Assembly (NCBI RefSeq): GCF_000380025.1
Contig: NZ_KB904161.1
Span: 202 to 47,343 of the forward strand
Length of the DNA: 47,142 bases
Direction of reading: 5' to 3'
DNA from: Streptococcus entericus DSM 14446
GTDB taxonomy: Bacteria; Bacillota; Bacilli; Lactobacillales; Streptococcaceae
Positions within the stretch are counted from its first letter, which is position 1; the number at the start of each line of letters is the position of its first letter. Made by a program: the position numbers and the translations under genes. The notes under the pieces were generated by a model that was not told the DNA's origin, made no database searches, and saw only the letters and a list, made by a program, of their open reading frames with translations. Below, one piece after another: positions 23,957-31,403 of the stretch.

Positions 23957-24117
23957 AAAGTTCCTCCTTTTTTATTTTTTTTGCTATCAATTTGATAGTG
24001 ATTGTAGTTTACATTATCGACTTGATTGTGTCAAGGGTTTTTGTTGTCATTTTGATAATTTTTTTTGTTTATCATTATCATTTTGTGCTATAATCATTTT
24101 TGAAAGGTAGTTAGAGC
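23957..24117. promoter_or_regulatory. Divergent cro/cI promoter-operator region, island 1
   Basis: Four operator-like words share the half-site TATCA/TTGATA. They are CTATCAATTTGATAG (perfect palindrome, 23984-23998), TATCGACTTGATT (24015), TGTCATTTTGATA (24045) and TATCATTATCATT (24070). The CI promoter is TTGTTT, 18 bases and an extended -10 TGCTATAAT. The cro promoter is TTGACA, 17 bases and TAAACT on the minus strand. Spacing of about 30 bases between sites suggests cooperative repressor binding. Confidence 0.7.
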
Positions 24118-24621
24118 ATGGAAAACAGACTAAAACAACTTCGAAAACAAAATGGAATATCGCTAAAAAAATTAAGTCAAAAACTTAATGACCTTTATGG
24201 AGTCACAATAAGCGACAGTCAATTATCTTACTACGAAAATGGCAAGCGCTCTCCTAGAGACGAGAGCATTTGGAAATATATTGCCACTTTTTTTGATGTT
24301 CCAGTTGGTTACCTTTTAGGTTATCAAGATGACATTGACCTCATTATGAATGGAACAAATGAGGAGCAAAAAGTATTTGACTCAAGGAGTTCACCATATT
24401 TACAAAAAAACCTAAATTTCTTGAAAGACATTGAAGAAGTTAAGAAAATAAAAACTGATACACTAGTGGCTATTGAATTTGTAGAAAATATTTTTAGCCG
24501 ACTATCCCAGTATGGACGAGTTAAACCAGGTTCATATGCCTCTGAAATGAACCATATCTCATTTGCTTTGCTTGATTTCTTGAGTGATTTAGAGCGAGTT
24601 GAAAACTCTTTGCAAGAATAA
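24118..24621 (+). CDS. CI-like repressor of island 1
   Basis: 167 residues. The N-terminal XRE helix-turn-helix (LRKQNGISLKKLSQKLNDLY then SDSQLSYYENGKRSP) is followed by the frequent sequence FFDVPVGYLLGYQDD. The C-terminal part (100-167) is helical and lacks the Ser-Lys LexA/S24 peptidase core. Derepression by self-cleavage is therefore not expected; an antirepressor or a helper-phage protein is more likely, as in satellite islands. It has AAAGGTAG upstream. Confidence 0.85.
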   Translation: MENRLKQLRKQNGISLKKLSQKLNDLYGVTISDSQLSYYENGKRSPRDESIWKYIATFFDVPVGYLLGYQDDIDLIMNGTNEEQKVFDSRSSPYLQKNLNFLKDIEEVKKIKTDTLVAIEFVENIFSRLSQYGRVKPGSYASEMNHISFALLDFLSDLERVENSLQE

Positions 24622-24730
24622 ACCCTAAAACGCCCTCTAAGCGATTTTAACGTTCAGCAATATAAATTATCATCTTACCTAAAATAAACGAAAATAGGGG
24701 CGGTCTCGTCAATTCTGAGAGCATTCTAGG

Positions 24731-24792
24731 CAAAAAGAAAAGACCTCACCGTTGGCTGACGGTCAGGCCTCAAAATAAAAACTATTATACCA
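24731..24792 (-). ncRNA. Candidate hairpin RNA, minus strand
   Basis: An extended -10, TGGTATAAT (24792-24784), precedes a hairpin GGCCTGACCGT/ACGGTGAGGTC and a T-rich run (TTTTCTTTTTG). The predicted transcript is about 45 nt. The corresponding place in island 2 has a longer unit at 36256-36377. No good -35 is seen. Confidence 0.45.
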
Positions 24793-24871
24793 TATTTTCT
24801 AATTTTTATTTTTTGAGGACTAGCCACGTCCTCGATACCATTATAACAGATTTCATGAGCTAACCCAACCT

Positions 24872-24922
24872 AAAACCCTTGATAACGGCTTGCCTGCTGA
24901 TAGTTAGGAAAGAGGTTAGACA
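24872..24922 (+). promoter_or_regulatory. Integrase leader, island 1 (shared 27-base word)
   Basis: The 27 bases at 24872-24898 equal the core of the small RNA at 23636. CTTGCCTGCTGA at 24889-24900 is fully complementary to bases 15661-15672 of the left-end RNA (loop plus two stem bases). It lies a few bases before the integrase ribosome site GGAAAGAGG and 22 bases before the ATG, so pairing there could block translation. Confidence 0.6.
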
Positions 24923-26086
24923 ATGAACATTACAGAACATAAAAAGAAAAATGGGGTAACAGTTTACCGGGCTAGTGTTTACCTGGGCATTGATAAGCTA
25001 ACAGGTAAGAAAGCACGCACCACGGTCACGGCCAGCACCAAAAAAGGCGTTAAAATCAAAGCTAGGGAGGCGGTCAACGCTTTTGTGGCTAATGGGAATT
25101 GCTCAAAGGCTAAACCAACCATTACAACGTATAGGGAGCTTGTGGCTCTCTGGTGGGAAAGCTACCACCATACCATCAAACCAAACTCCCAGCAATCCAT
25201 GGAAGGCATTGTAAGGCTTCATATTTTGCCTGTATTTGGCGATTACAAGCTAGATAAGCTGACTACTCCAGTTATCCAGCAACAGGTCAACAAATGGGCT
25301 GATAGGGCCAATAGAGGAGTAAAGGGAGCATACGCTAATTATAGCTTTCTCAACAATATCAACCGCCGCATTCTCCAGTACGGGGTCACTATGCAACTGA
25401 TCCCGCATAACCCTGCCCGTGATGTCATTGTGCCACGTAAGCAACAAAATAAAGAGCAGAAAGTCAAATTTTTCAGCAATCAGGAGCTTAAACAGTTCTT
25501 GGCTTACCTCGATAGCCTAGACTTGTCCGATTATGGAACGTTTTTTGACTACGTGCTTTACAAGGTCTTACTGGCCAGCGGTTGCCGTATCGGCGAAGCC
25601 CTAGCCCTAGAATGGTCTGATATTGACCTAGAGCAGGGGACTATCAGCATATCCAAGACCCTAAACAGGTATCAGGAAACCAACACACCAAAGTCTAAAG
25701 CTGGGGTGCGTGATATTGAGATAGACAGAGCTACGGTGCTACTGCTCCAGCAGTACAAGAACCGCCAGCAAGTCCAAAGCTGGCAACTGGGACGGTCTGA
25801 AACAGTTATCTTTACACCTCTTACCACCAAGTACGCCCATGCCTGCATGTTGAGAAAGAGGCTGCAAGGCCATTTTAAGGCTGCTGGCGTTCCTGATATT
25901 AGTTTCCATGGTTTTCGCCATACGCACGCCACTATCATGCTCTACGCTGGGATTGAGCCTAAAGACCTCCAGTATAGGCTGGGGCATTCTAATATAGCCA
26001 TGACCCTAAACACCTATGTCCACGCCACCCAAGAGGGGGCTAAAAAAGCCGTCTCAATCTTTGAGGCAGCTATCAGCAATCTATAA
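24923..26086 (+). CDS. int: Tyrosine integrase of island 1
   Basis: 387 residues, Tn916/phage type. The N-terminal arm-binding domain (GVTVYRASVYLGIDKLTGKK) is followed by a SAM-like core-binding domain at about 70-165. The catalytic domain has Arg in LLASGCRIGEALALEWSDID, HGFRHTHA (His-x-x-Arg), LGHSNIAMTLNTY with the Tyr nucleophile near 368. It recombines the island with the rpsD end. It is about 50 percent similar by eye to the island 2 integrase. Both have the same leader, so they are probably regulated alike. Confidence 0.93.
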   Translation: MNITEHKKKNGVTVYRASVYLGIDKLTGKKARTTVTASTKKGVKIKAREAVNAFVANGNCSKAKPTITTYRELVALWWESYHHTIKPNSQQSMEGIVRLHILPVFGDYKLDKLTTPVIQQQVNKWADRANRGVKGAYANYSFLNNINRRILQYGVTMQLIPHNPARDVIVPRKQQNKEQKVKFFSNQELKQFLAYLDSLDLSDYGTFFDYVLYKVLLASGCRIGEALALEWSDIDLEQGTISISKTLNRYQETNTPKSKAGVRDIEIDRATVLLLQQYKNRQQVQSWQLGRSETVIFTPLTTKYAHACMLRKRLQGHFKAAGVPDISFHGFRHTHATIMLYAGIEPKDLQYRLGHSNIAMTLNTYVHATQEGAKKAVSIFEAAISNL

Positions 26087-26091
26087 AAACA

Positions 26092-26120
26092 AGGGTGTCG
26101 CATTTTGCGACGACCCTCTT
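26092..26120 (+). terminator. Terminator after island 1 integrase
   Basis: AGGGTGTCGC and GCGACGACCCT pair around ATTTT, followed by CTTACTT; six bases after the stop codon. Confidence 0.7.
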
Positions 26121-26141
26121 ACTTAACCCAATTTCTCCCAG

Positions 26142-26163
26142 GGGTAGTAAAAAGGGTAGTAAA
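26142..26163. repeat. Island 1 right arm-type repeats
   Basis: Two copies of GGGTAGTAAA (26142-26151 and 26154-26163) with a 12-base period match the single left copy at 15628. They lie just inside the internal att junction, as expected for integrase arm sites. Confidence 0.65.
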
Positions 26164-26170
26164 ATCAAAA

Positions 26171-26268
26171 AAGCACCTTGGGATAGAGCCCCAAAGTGCT
26201 TGATATAAAGGCATTTCTGCCCCATACTTCCAAAAAAGTATTACAACATTTTGGTATAGCCAAAATGG
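26171..26268. repeat. Internal attachment junction (attM) with rpsD-like end
   Basis: A minus-strand terminator (AAGCACTTTGGGG with CCCAAGGTGCTT, T-run) at 26171-26201 is preceded, in minus-strand sense, by ACCAAAATGTTGTAA (26255-26241). This encodes the rpsD ending K-M-L-stop with synonymous differences. CATTTTGG and CCAAAATG (26247-26267) form an inverted pair, as in integrase core sites. It lies the same distance from island 2 arm repeats (about 105-110 bases) as attL from island 1 arms. Confidence 0.6.
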
Positions 26269-26365
26269 GCTTACCTTATCCTCCGTTACCCTACCAAAAA
26301 ACCAGTATTTTCAAGGGTTTCAGCTAAAGCACCATTGCTTTATTAAACACTATCAGAGGGCTAAT

Positions 26366-26387
26366 AGTCCGTAAAAAGTCAGCAAAA
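26366..26387. repeat. Island 2 left arm-type repeats
   Basis: AGTCCGTAAAA (26366-26376) and AGTCAGCAAAA (26377-26387), period 11. The matching right pair is at 37622-37643. They mark the island 2 left end. Confidence 0.65.
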
Positions 26388-26409
26388 AACGACCTAAAAA
26401 GGTCATCTT

Positions 26410-26461
26410 TCCACGAGTTCAGCAGGCAAGGAACTAGCACGGTCAAACGTGCTTTTCTTTT
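26410..26461 (+). ncRNA. Island 2 left-end stem-loop RNA (candidate antisense to int leader)
   Basis: Same unit as 15652-15704. The stem AGTTC/GAACT carries the identical loop AGCAGGCAAG, and a terminator AGCACG/CGTGCT with TTTCTTTT follows. The terminator stem covaries with island 1 (C-G to G-C), and its loop sequence differs. The loop complements CTTGCCTGCT in the integrase leader at 36423. A possible promoter is TTTATT, 17 bases and TAATAG at 26340-26368. Confidence 0.55.
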
Positions 26462-26485
26462 AGGCTGAGCCTTCTCCTAACTGAT

Positions 26486-26590
26486 TTGATTTTTTATAGA
26501 AAAACATATATAATCAAGTTAACAATAGTTTTGGTGTCGTTCGACCATTTGGCCTTTGGCTTGTTGGAGGGTACCAAAGCTATTTTTTTG
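26486..26590 (+). ncRNA. Candidate small RNA a, island 2 left end
   Basis: The promoter is TTGATT (26486), 17 bases and TATAAT (26509). The transcript starts at about 26521 and is closed by a 12-bp stem AATAGTTTTGGT/ACCAAAGCTATT (one G-T wobble), then seven T. The 37-base loop has GTCGTTCGAC, itself a short palindrome. About 70 nt. Confidence 0.6.
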
Positions 26591-26685
26591 CTTATCGCAC
26601 AAGATATGTTATAATTAAACAAAGAGGACTACTACCTTCCACATTAATGGCTTTGCCGTGGGGGGTGTGTGTCCTCTATTTTTGT
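26588..26685 (+). ncRNA. Candidate small RNA b, island 2 left end
   Basis: A promoter TTGCTT, 16 bases and TATAAT (26610) starts directly at the end of small RNA a. The transcript from about 26622 is a long hairpin: AGAGGAC/GTCCTCT (26623-26629, 26671-26677), then ACCTTCCAC/GTGGGGGGT inside, loop ATTAATGGCTTTGCC, and ATTTTTG after it. About 60 nt. Confidence 0.5.
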
Positions 26686-26714
26686 GCTTTCCTTTCAAGA
26701 ACATCAATAACATC

Positions 26715-26981
26715 CTATACGACAAACAACAAGGCCTTGTCATATTCCACTTTTAATTGTCTCTTGAATTCAGCGACTTCTTCTGCTTTCATCCCAGGCT
26801 CCGCACTAGCACAGATGTCAGGGACTTCCTGGCCGAGCAAATAAGTCGCCCTAGGCTGTTCTGCAGCCATTGCATCATAATCATCAACCAATGTGTCTTC
26901 TAACCAGATAGAAAACTCATAGATGTCTTTAGGAGTATTCTCTAAAAAATCGGCGATTTTTTTCATCACGTCATCAAACAT
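26715..26981 (-). CDS. Hypothetical acidic protein, 88 residues (island accessory position)
   Basis: It starts MFDDVMKKIADFLENTPKDI, with a strong AAGGAGG. It is acidic and helical, with an unusual central segment LLGQEVPDICASAEPGMKAE. It lies between the left end and the late regulator, the position where satellites often keep accessory or antiphage genes. I do not recognise a family, so no function is offered. Confidence 0.7.
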   Translation of the reverse strand: MFDDVMKKIADFLENTPKDIYEFSIWLEDTLVDDYDAMAAEQPRATYLLGQEVPDICASAEPGMKAEEVAEFKRQLKVEYDKALLFVV

Positions 26982-27099
26982 CTTTCCAGGCCTCCTTTTT
27001 TACTGGTGAATATAAACCCTGTCACAGATAAAACTAGTATAGCATAAATCAGCAAGGCAGTCATTTGATTTTGCCTTATCTCGTCGCTCTGAATGACTT

Positions 27100-27435
27100 T
27101 CAGCCCATAGTGAGCAAAACACCGCCAAGATACTCACGGGCAAAGTTGACTAGGGCCTGATTTCTTAGCTGATTGTAATCCTCGGCGCTAATATCATAAT
27201 CAAGGCAAAACTGCTGGCGGTTCTGCCTTTCTTTGGGTCTTGTCTGGTACTGGTTGACTAGGATAGCTTTTTCAAGACCTGGCAACTCCTCTATAACTCG
27301 GTCTATCTCCTCGGCTAACATTTGACCGTGTACTGAAAAAGGCTTATCGGATAGGTGGGCAACCTTCAGGAAGTTGCGGTAGTTCTTCAGCACCCTTTCA
27401 GCGTGTTTGGCGGTTGTTAGCAGTTTCTTGGTCAT
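27100..27435 (-). CDS. ArpU/sigma-like late regulator
   Basis: 111 residues. The pattern ILVNQYQTRPKERQNRQQFC then LDYDISAEDYNQLRNQALVN FAREY is that of small sigma-region-4-like ArpU-type phage regulators. It overlaps the 205-residue gene by 38 bases. Together the pair probably controls late transcription. Function is inferred from fold-level resemblance and position. Confidence 0.65.
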   Translation of the reverse strand: MTKKLLTTAKHAERVLKNYRNFLKVAHLSDKPFSVHGQMLAEEIDRVIEELPGLEKAILVNQYQTRPKERQNRQQFCLDYDISAEDYNQLRNQALVNFAREYLGGVLLTMG

Positions 27436-28015
27436 CTAGTTCCTCCAATTGCTCCAGTACCTGCTTGTGCCGTCTTTTGAGGTTACTGACCGAATACTGC
27501 AAGTTTTGGGCAACCTCTTCCCACTTCAAGCCATCCCGATACCTGGCCAGCATCATGTCACGGTCAATCTGATAGTTCAATCGGTCGATAAGGTCAAGGG
27601 TAGCCTGCTGCTCTGTCCTGAGTTTATCGATGTCGCCTTGATACATTGTTTTCTTCTTCTCCCAAAGGCTGGGTAAAAGTACTAGTGTAGCCTTGGTTCG
27701 CTCTCTTTCCTGCTCAAGCTCCTCAATCAACCAGGGAATAGCCCGCAGGTGTTTCAATCTCTCTTTAATGTCTTCTTCACTATCCTGTTGCCTTAAATCC
27801 TGATTTTTTAGTTTTTTCTTTCGTTGCTGGTAGTATCGCCTTTTCTGCGCTAAAATCTGATCACGATTCTTGGTGTAATGCTCATTATCTCGCTTTTTCT
27901 TACATTCCTTGCAAGCAGCTTCGAAACCTTTCCGCCCCGTTCTTTTCTTTGAGTAATTAGCTGGGGTTAGTTCTTTGGTATTCTTGCACTTGCTGCATCG
28001 TCTCAACTCCGCCAT
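27398..28015 (-). CDS. Zinc-ribbon protein fused to a DUF1492-like regulator domain
   Basis: 205 residues. Residues 7-37 contain CSKC...CKEC, a zinc ribbon of the kind at the front of some phage HNH proteins. A very basic segment (about 38-75) follows. From about 85 to 200 the sequence is DUF1492-like (LKHLRAIPWLIEELEQERER, LIDRLNYQIDRDMMLARYRD then GLKWEEVAQNLQYSVSNLKR), ending in a sigma-4-like helix-turn-helix. Island 1 has only the second part (16417). A leader at 28074-28098 may pair with a small RNA. Likely a late activator with an added DNA-binding module. Confidence 0.7.
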   Translation of the reverse strand: MAELRRCSKCKNTKELTPANYSKKRTGRKGFEAACKECKKKRDNEHYTKNRDQILAQKRRYYQQRKKKLKNQDLRQQDSEEDIKERLKHLRAIPWLIEELEQERERTKATLVLLPSLWEKKKTMYQGDIDKLRTEQQATLDLIDRLNYQIDRDMMLARYRDGLKWEEVAQNLQYSVSNLKRRHKQVLEQLEELDDQETANNRQTR

Positions 28016-28554
28016 TTTGTAACCTCTTTTCTTTTATTTAGTTTTATACTTTTTTTCTTTCTCGCTCAGTAGAAAAAATGTACAGTGACGGCGTGAAGCT
28101 CTGAGCAGGAGAGGGGGAGGGGGGAAGCCCCCCATCTTTCCTAAATAGCTCTAACTGCCATCATTATTTATCTAGCTAACATTTTGTTTTTATTACATTT
28201 CAAAAAAACAAGTAGAAAGATGTCACTCTAATCTACTTGTTTACTAGGTTTTCCCTTTCTCTGAATGTGTCTTATCTTACATTGTGTCCCGTTCAAGTAA
28301 CATGCCATCCATCCAGTCATATCAAGGGAAAAGAGCATTTTTCTAAAAATGAATAAGCCTTTTCTCAATAAGGCACATTGGCCTTATTTTAGTGGTTAAA
28401 TCTAGGCACACTACCATATCTTGAAAGTAACTTATCTTAAATTCTGTTACTTTCGTGACACTACTGAAAATCCAGCATTATCAAGGGTTTAATTCACTTC
28501 TTCAAAAATGAATGTAACGTTCCCTCAATAAGTCGTATTTAAGAGAAAATAGGG
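28016..28554. other. Large intergenic region with multiple hairpins
   Basis: No gene is seen. Perfect inverted repeats: AACAAGTAGA/TCTACTTGTT at 28207-28242 (terminator on the minus strand, seven T); GAAAGTAAC/GTTACTTTC at about 28424-28455; AATAAGGC/GCCTTATT near 28365-28387; GGGGGG/CCCCCC near 28121-28135. A 25-base word at 28074-28098 is repeated inverted at 36296-36320. It probably carries the end of the upstream transcript and the promoter and leader of the late regulator. Confidence 0.6.
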
Positions 28555-29142
28555 CTATTTTTCAACCGTTCTGAAAATAGGAAGCTTGGTGATGTCGCCG
28601 TAAAGCGAAACTACTGCCGAGGGTTTTACATGAGAATATACTAGCCCAAGCATACGATCTGATATTTTCTCCCCGTTTGCATTGCGTTTGTATTCTTCTG
28701 ATTTTTTCCCAATATCATTCTCAAGCGTATCTAATAACTCTCTTAGGTTTTCTTGATTTTCTTGTGCCTTCTCTTTAATATTTTTTAGGGGTGAAACAAT
28801 TTCCCAGGCTTGTTCAGTTAACTCTTGTTCTTTATTTTTATAAGCCGTTAGTGTGTCATTAATTAAACTATCGTATTCTTCACGGTTAACAAGTGGCGAA
28901 GTTTTTAGGTCGTTGAGCCGTTTTTGAGCCAGTTCTTTCTTATTTTCAGCCGTCCATAATTCCTGCTTAGCTTTGTTGTAACTATCATAATCCGTTGCCT
29001 TTGCTGCTTTATCTAGTTTCTCGTTGTTGATAACGATGATTTTATCTAATTCTGAGATAGTCTTCTCTGTTTCTTCGATGTCTTTATGATTTTGTTGGGA
29101 AAGTTTATCTAAATATGTTTTAATGTTTTTTAGTGTTTTCAT
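28555..29142 (-). CDS. Coiled-coil island protein, 195 residues
   Basis: It begins MKTLKNIKTYLDKLSQQNHK; GAGGAG precedes this Met, so I prefer it to the upstream ATG at 29157, which overlaps the ribosome site. Most of the protein (10-160) is charged heptad-rich coiled coil. The last 35 residues (MLGLVYSHVKPSAVVSLYGD) are more globular. With the next gene it fills the place of packaging/morphogenesis genes in other satellites. No family recognised. Confidence 0.65.
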   Translation of the reverse strand: MKTLKNIKTYLDKLSQQNHKDIEETEKTISELDKIIVINNEKLDKAAKATDYDSYNKAKQELWTAENKKELAQKRLNDLKTSPLVNREEYDSLINDTLTAYKNKEQELTEQAWEIVSPLKNIKEKAQENQENLRELLDTLENDIGKKSEEYKRNANGEKISDRMLGLVYSHVKPSAVVSLYGDITKLPIFRTVEK

Positions 29143-29160
29143 TGCTTTTCTCCTCATTTT

Positions 29161-29502
29161 CTATTTCATCAAATCATCTAGTAAGGCTGAGTAAGCATTA
29201 TCGAGTGTCTTGGTTTTTTCGCTCTTTACGTTATGGGTAACTTCAAACTCTTGTTCCACTTTTTGAACGGCCTCGGCTCTGGCTCTAGCTAGAGCTGTAT
29301 CGCGCTTCTCTTCTCGGTCTTGTTTGTCGCTCTCCATAGCTTTATTCATCAAATCTGCTAGTTTTTGGCGTTTTTGGTGAGCCTTTTGACTAAATTCATT
29401 CATATCATCGTCAAATGCTTTTGTTCGCTCTGCCCGTTCTCGCTCAGCTCCTTCTTCCAATTTTTCCCAAAATTCATAGGGATTAGTGTTTTTTTCTGTC
29501 AT
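29161..29502 (-). CDS. Charged coiled-coil island protein, 113 residues
   Basis: It starts MTEKNTNPYEFWEKLEEGAE and is almost entirely helical, rich in Glu, Lys, Arg and Ala (RAERTKAFDDDMNEFSQKAH). It resembles scaffold-like or nucleoid-type coiled coils in composition only. It is 19 bases upstream of the second coiled-coil gene and just downstream (in transcript sense) of the iteron region. A clear GAGGAG precedes the start. Function unknown. Confidence 0.65.
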   Translation of the reverse strand: MTEKNTNPYEFWEKLEEGAERERAERTKAFDDDMNEFSQKAHQKRQKLADLMNKAMESDKQDREEKRDTALARARAEAVQKVEQEFEVTHNVKSEKTKTLDNAYSALLDDLMK

Positions 29503-29524
29503 TGTTTTTCTCCTCTCTTTCTAG

Positions 29525-29837
29525 GTGTAGGTCACTCTTCCTACACTTTTTCTTTAATTACTACGCCCACACTACGCCTAGAATGAGTAAGCGTAGTAGG
29601 CTAAAACCTTGATAAATAAGGGTTTCTTGATAATCCACTACACTTACTACACTTGTCCTACACTCGCTGAAAATTTATAAAAGAGTAAAGACACTTTCTT
29701 TATACTACACTACCCCTTTATAAGTGTAGTAAGTGTAGTAAATAAGGTTGCCCCCTTGCCATAGTTGGTTTTTCACCTACTACACTTGATTTTTTAGGTG
29801 TAGTAAAAAGTGTAGTCAATCGCTCTAGGTGTAGTGT
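29525..29837. other. Candidate replication origin with GTGTAG iterons
   Basis: Twelve exact GTGTAG/CTACAC words and three variants (CTACGC/GCGTAG) lie in 310 bases directly after the primase-helicase gene. Two inverted blocks, ACTACACTTACTACACTT (29637-29654) and its complement (29722-29739), flank an AT-rich segment (29664-29704). In staphylococcal islands the origin lies just 3' of rep and has the same plan of two iteron sets around AT-rich DNA. No genes are here. Confidence 0.75.
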
Positions 29838-31403
29838 CTAACGTTTTCGACGGTAGCCACGTTGGTTCTTGGTTCTAGCTGGGTTGTAGGTTTTTGGTAA
29901 ATAGTTGGGCATGTCGTCATGGGGATAAAATCCCTTGGGTAAATCTGCCCCAGCTGGAAGACTGACAGGATAAGGAGCCTTCTCCCAGTCCTGGGGCAAA
30001 TAACGGGGGAAAACCGTGTTAAGGCCTTGGCTAGTAAACTGATGCTGATGGTTGTGGTAGTTGGCAAACTGCACAAAGCACCACCAAATAAAATCATTTG
30101 GAAAAAAGCTGGACTGCGGGTTATCAAATAGCTCCTGGGCAAAGACTAGCACCGGATCCAGTTCTTTCTGGTAGTCGTCCAGCATGTCCTGGGACACTTT
30201 CGGACTGATAAATTCCTTATAGTCTAAGTCAATGACCTGATTCAACACATACTCTAGCACCTCGGCTCGCTTGATGTAATCGGTCTTGATGGCTCGGTTG
30301 GGCTTACCCTCAAACCGCTTAGAAAAAGGTAATATCACCATACGGCGGCGGATAGCCTGGTAGTCTCCCTTTACCTTTGGCATCTCGTTAGTGGACTGGA
30401 TGACCACGGTCTTAATAAAGGTACTGTAAGCATCCTTGCCCTTCTTCTCTACGCTGATGGTGTCGCCTCCCACCAGGCTAAAGAGTTTTGAGGTGTCCTT
30501 GATAACTGCCCCAGCCTGCACGTCGTCGCCAATAATAGCCTGTTTACCGATGGCCTGAGCCAGGGTAAAGCGGTTGTTAATATCTAGGTCGGTGATTTTA
30601 ATGCTAGCAATGTTCTGACGGCCAACCAGGTTGATAAACAACTCTTGGAGCGTTCCCTTACCTGTTCCACCAGCCCCCACAAACCAAAACATCTTGCCTA
30701 GGCTTTCCCCTCTAACTACGGCATTCAACAACTGCAAGGCCAGCTGGTAAAGCTCCTGGTTCCCGTCAAACAAGTCCAGTAGCCAGCTATCAAACCGCCA
30801 GCCGTTGATATTCGGACTTCTTGCCCTAGGATTGTAGTTAGTGGCAATTTTGCTGGTGAAAACACGATTAGGGGTATAAGGCATCAAGGCCTTAGTTTTA
30901 CGGTTATAAATGCCGTTTCCGACGATAATTAGAGCAGGGTCTTCTTCCAAACGCCTGTAAGGGGCCTTCCTGGTCAGAAAATAGATGCAGTCGTTGGCTC
31001 GCCGTTCATTGTGGCGGTACTCGATGGCGTTGATAAAGTCCTTCAAAAACTCCTTATCATTGCGGTAAACGCCCTGGTCTGGGTCATAGAAATAGACTGG
31101 CTTTTCTCCCTCGTCGCTTTCAATCCTGCAAACGGTCAGCAGCTCTGCCATTATCCTAGCAACCAAGGTAGGGGCCAGGGGCTTTTCAGCCTGTTCTTCT
31201 GCTTTTCGCTTGTCCTCCCCCTTAGTCAGCAAGCTCTCCAGGAGTTCTTGCCGTTTCGTATCGGCATAGTTGCTGACAACTGACTGCCACCCCTTGAGGG
31301 TTGCCAGCTTGGTGCTCACCTCTTGGAGTTCTGGGCGGTCTCGGACCTGCTCAAGGGGTTTCTCTAGCTCCTTGGCTAAAATCTGTTTAGCAACACTGGT
31401 CAA
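29838..31403 (-). CDS. Primase-helicase replication initiator (D5/P4-like) of island 2
   Basis: 521 residues. The superfamily 3 helicase-type ATPase has Walker A GAGGTGKG at 243-250, AIIGDDVQAGAVIKD (Walker B region) and VIQSTNEMPKVKG (motif C-like). N-terminal to it is a D5_N-type region (YDPDQGVYRNDKEFLKDFIN). Such proteins bind their own iterons and unwind the origin. The C-terminal basic tail (RTKNQRGYRRKR) may be part of origin binding. It overlaps the upstream gene by four bases. The iterons follow its stop codon. Confidence 0.88.
   Translation of the reverse strand: MTSVAKQILAKELEKPLEQVRDRPELQEVSTKLATLKGWQSVVSNYADTKRQELLESLLTKGEDKRKAEEQAEKPLAPTLVARIMAELLTVCRIESDEGEKPVYFYDPDQGVYRNDKEFLKDFINAIEYRHNERRANDCIYFLTRKAPYRRLEEDPALIIVGNGIYNRKTKALMPYTPNRVFTSKIATNYNPRARSPNINGWRFDSWLLDLFDGNQELYQLALQLLNAVVRGESLGKMFWFVGAGGTGKGTLQELFINLVGRQNIASIKITDLDINNRFTLAQAIGKQAIIGDDVQAGAVIKDTSKLFSLVGGDTISVEKKGKDAYSTFIKTVVIQSTNEMPKVKGDYQAIRRRMVILPFSKRFEGKPNRAIKTDYIKRAEVLEYVLNQVIDLDYKEFISPKVSQDMLDDYQKELDPVLVFAQELFDNPQSSFFPNDFIWWCFVQFANYHNHQHQFTSQGLNTVFPRYLPQDWEKAPYPVSLPAGADLPKGFYPHDDMPNYLPKTYNPARTKNQRGYRRKR

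Larger units (their letters stand above)
24622..24922. other. Intergenic region between cI and int, island 1
   Basis: No gene. It holds a word shared with island 2, AGGGCGGTCTCGT (here with GGGG, near 24697; 36218 in island 2), a minus-strand hairpin RNA unit (24731-24792) and the integrase leader. AGCGATTTTA, near 24640, is also echoed at 16323 and 36165. Confidence 0.55.
15524..26250. mobile_element. Island 1 (DnaD/DnaC replication, terminase-small-subunit type)
   Basis: Its limits are set by attL and by the internal junction at 26241-26268. It is supported by matching arm repeats GGGTAGTAAA near both ends (15628, 26142, 26154). All early and late genes are on the minus strand; CI and integrase are on the plus strand. 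It carries a DnaC-type loader, a DnaD-type organizer, a small-terminase-like gene and a type I toxin locus. I see no recognisable antiphage cargo. Confidence 0.82.

Noticed and set aside
15654..26440. The 29-base direct repeat at 15654 and 26412 as the att site of island 1
   Set aside because: It is followed by a covarying terminator and lies inside the arm repeats, not at the rpsD-derived junction. The rpsD-end sequences at 15509, 26241 and 37715 fit attachment sites better.
26715..26981. Antiphage defence gene at the accessory position of island 2
   Set aside because: The 88-residue protein has no recognisable effector or toxin motif, so a defence role would be a guess.
15901..29837. CRISPR arrays (repeat clusters at 15901 and 29525)
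   Set aside because: The repeats are 6-10 bases without spacers of constant length and no cas genes are nearby.
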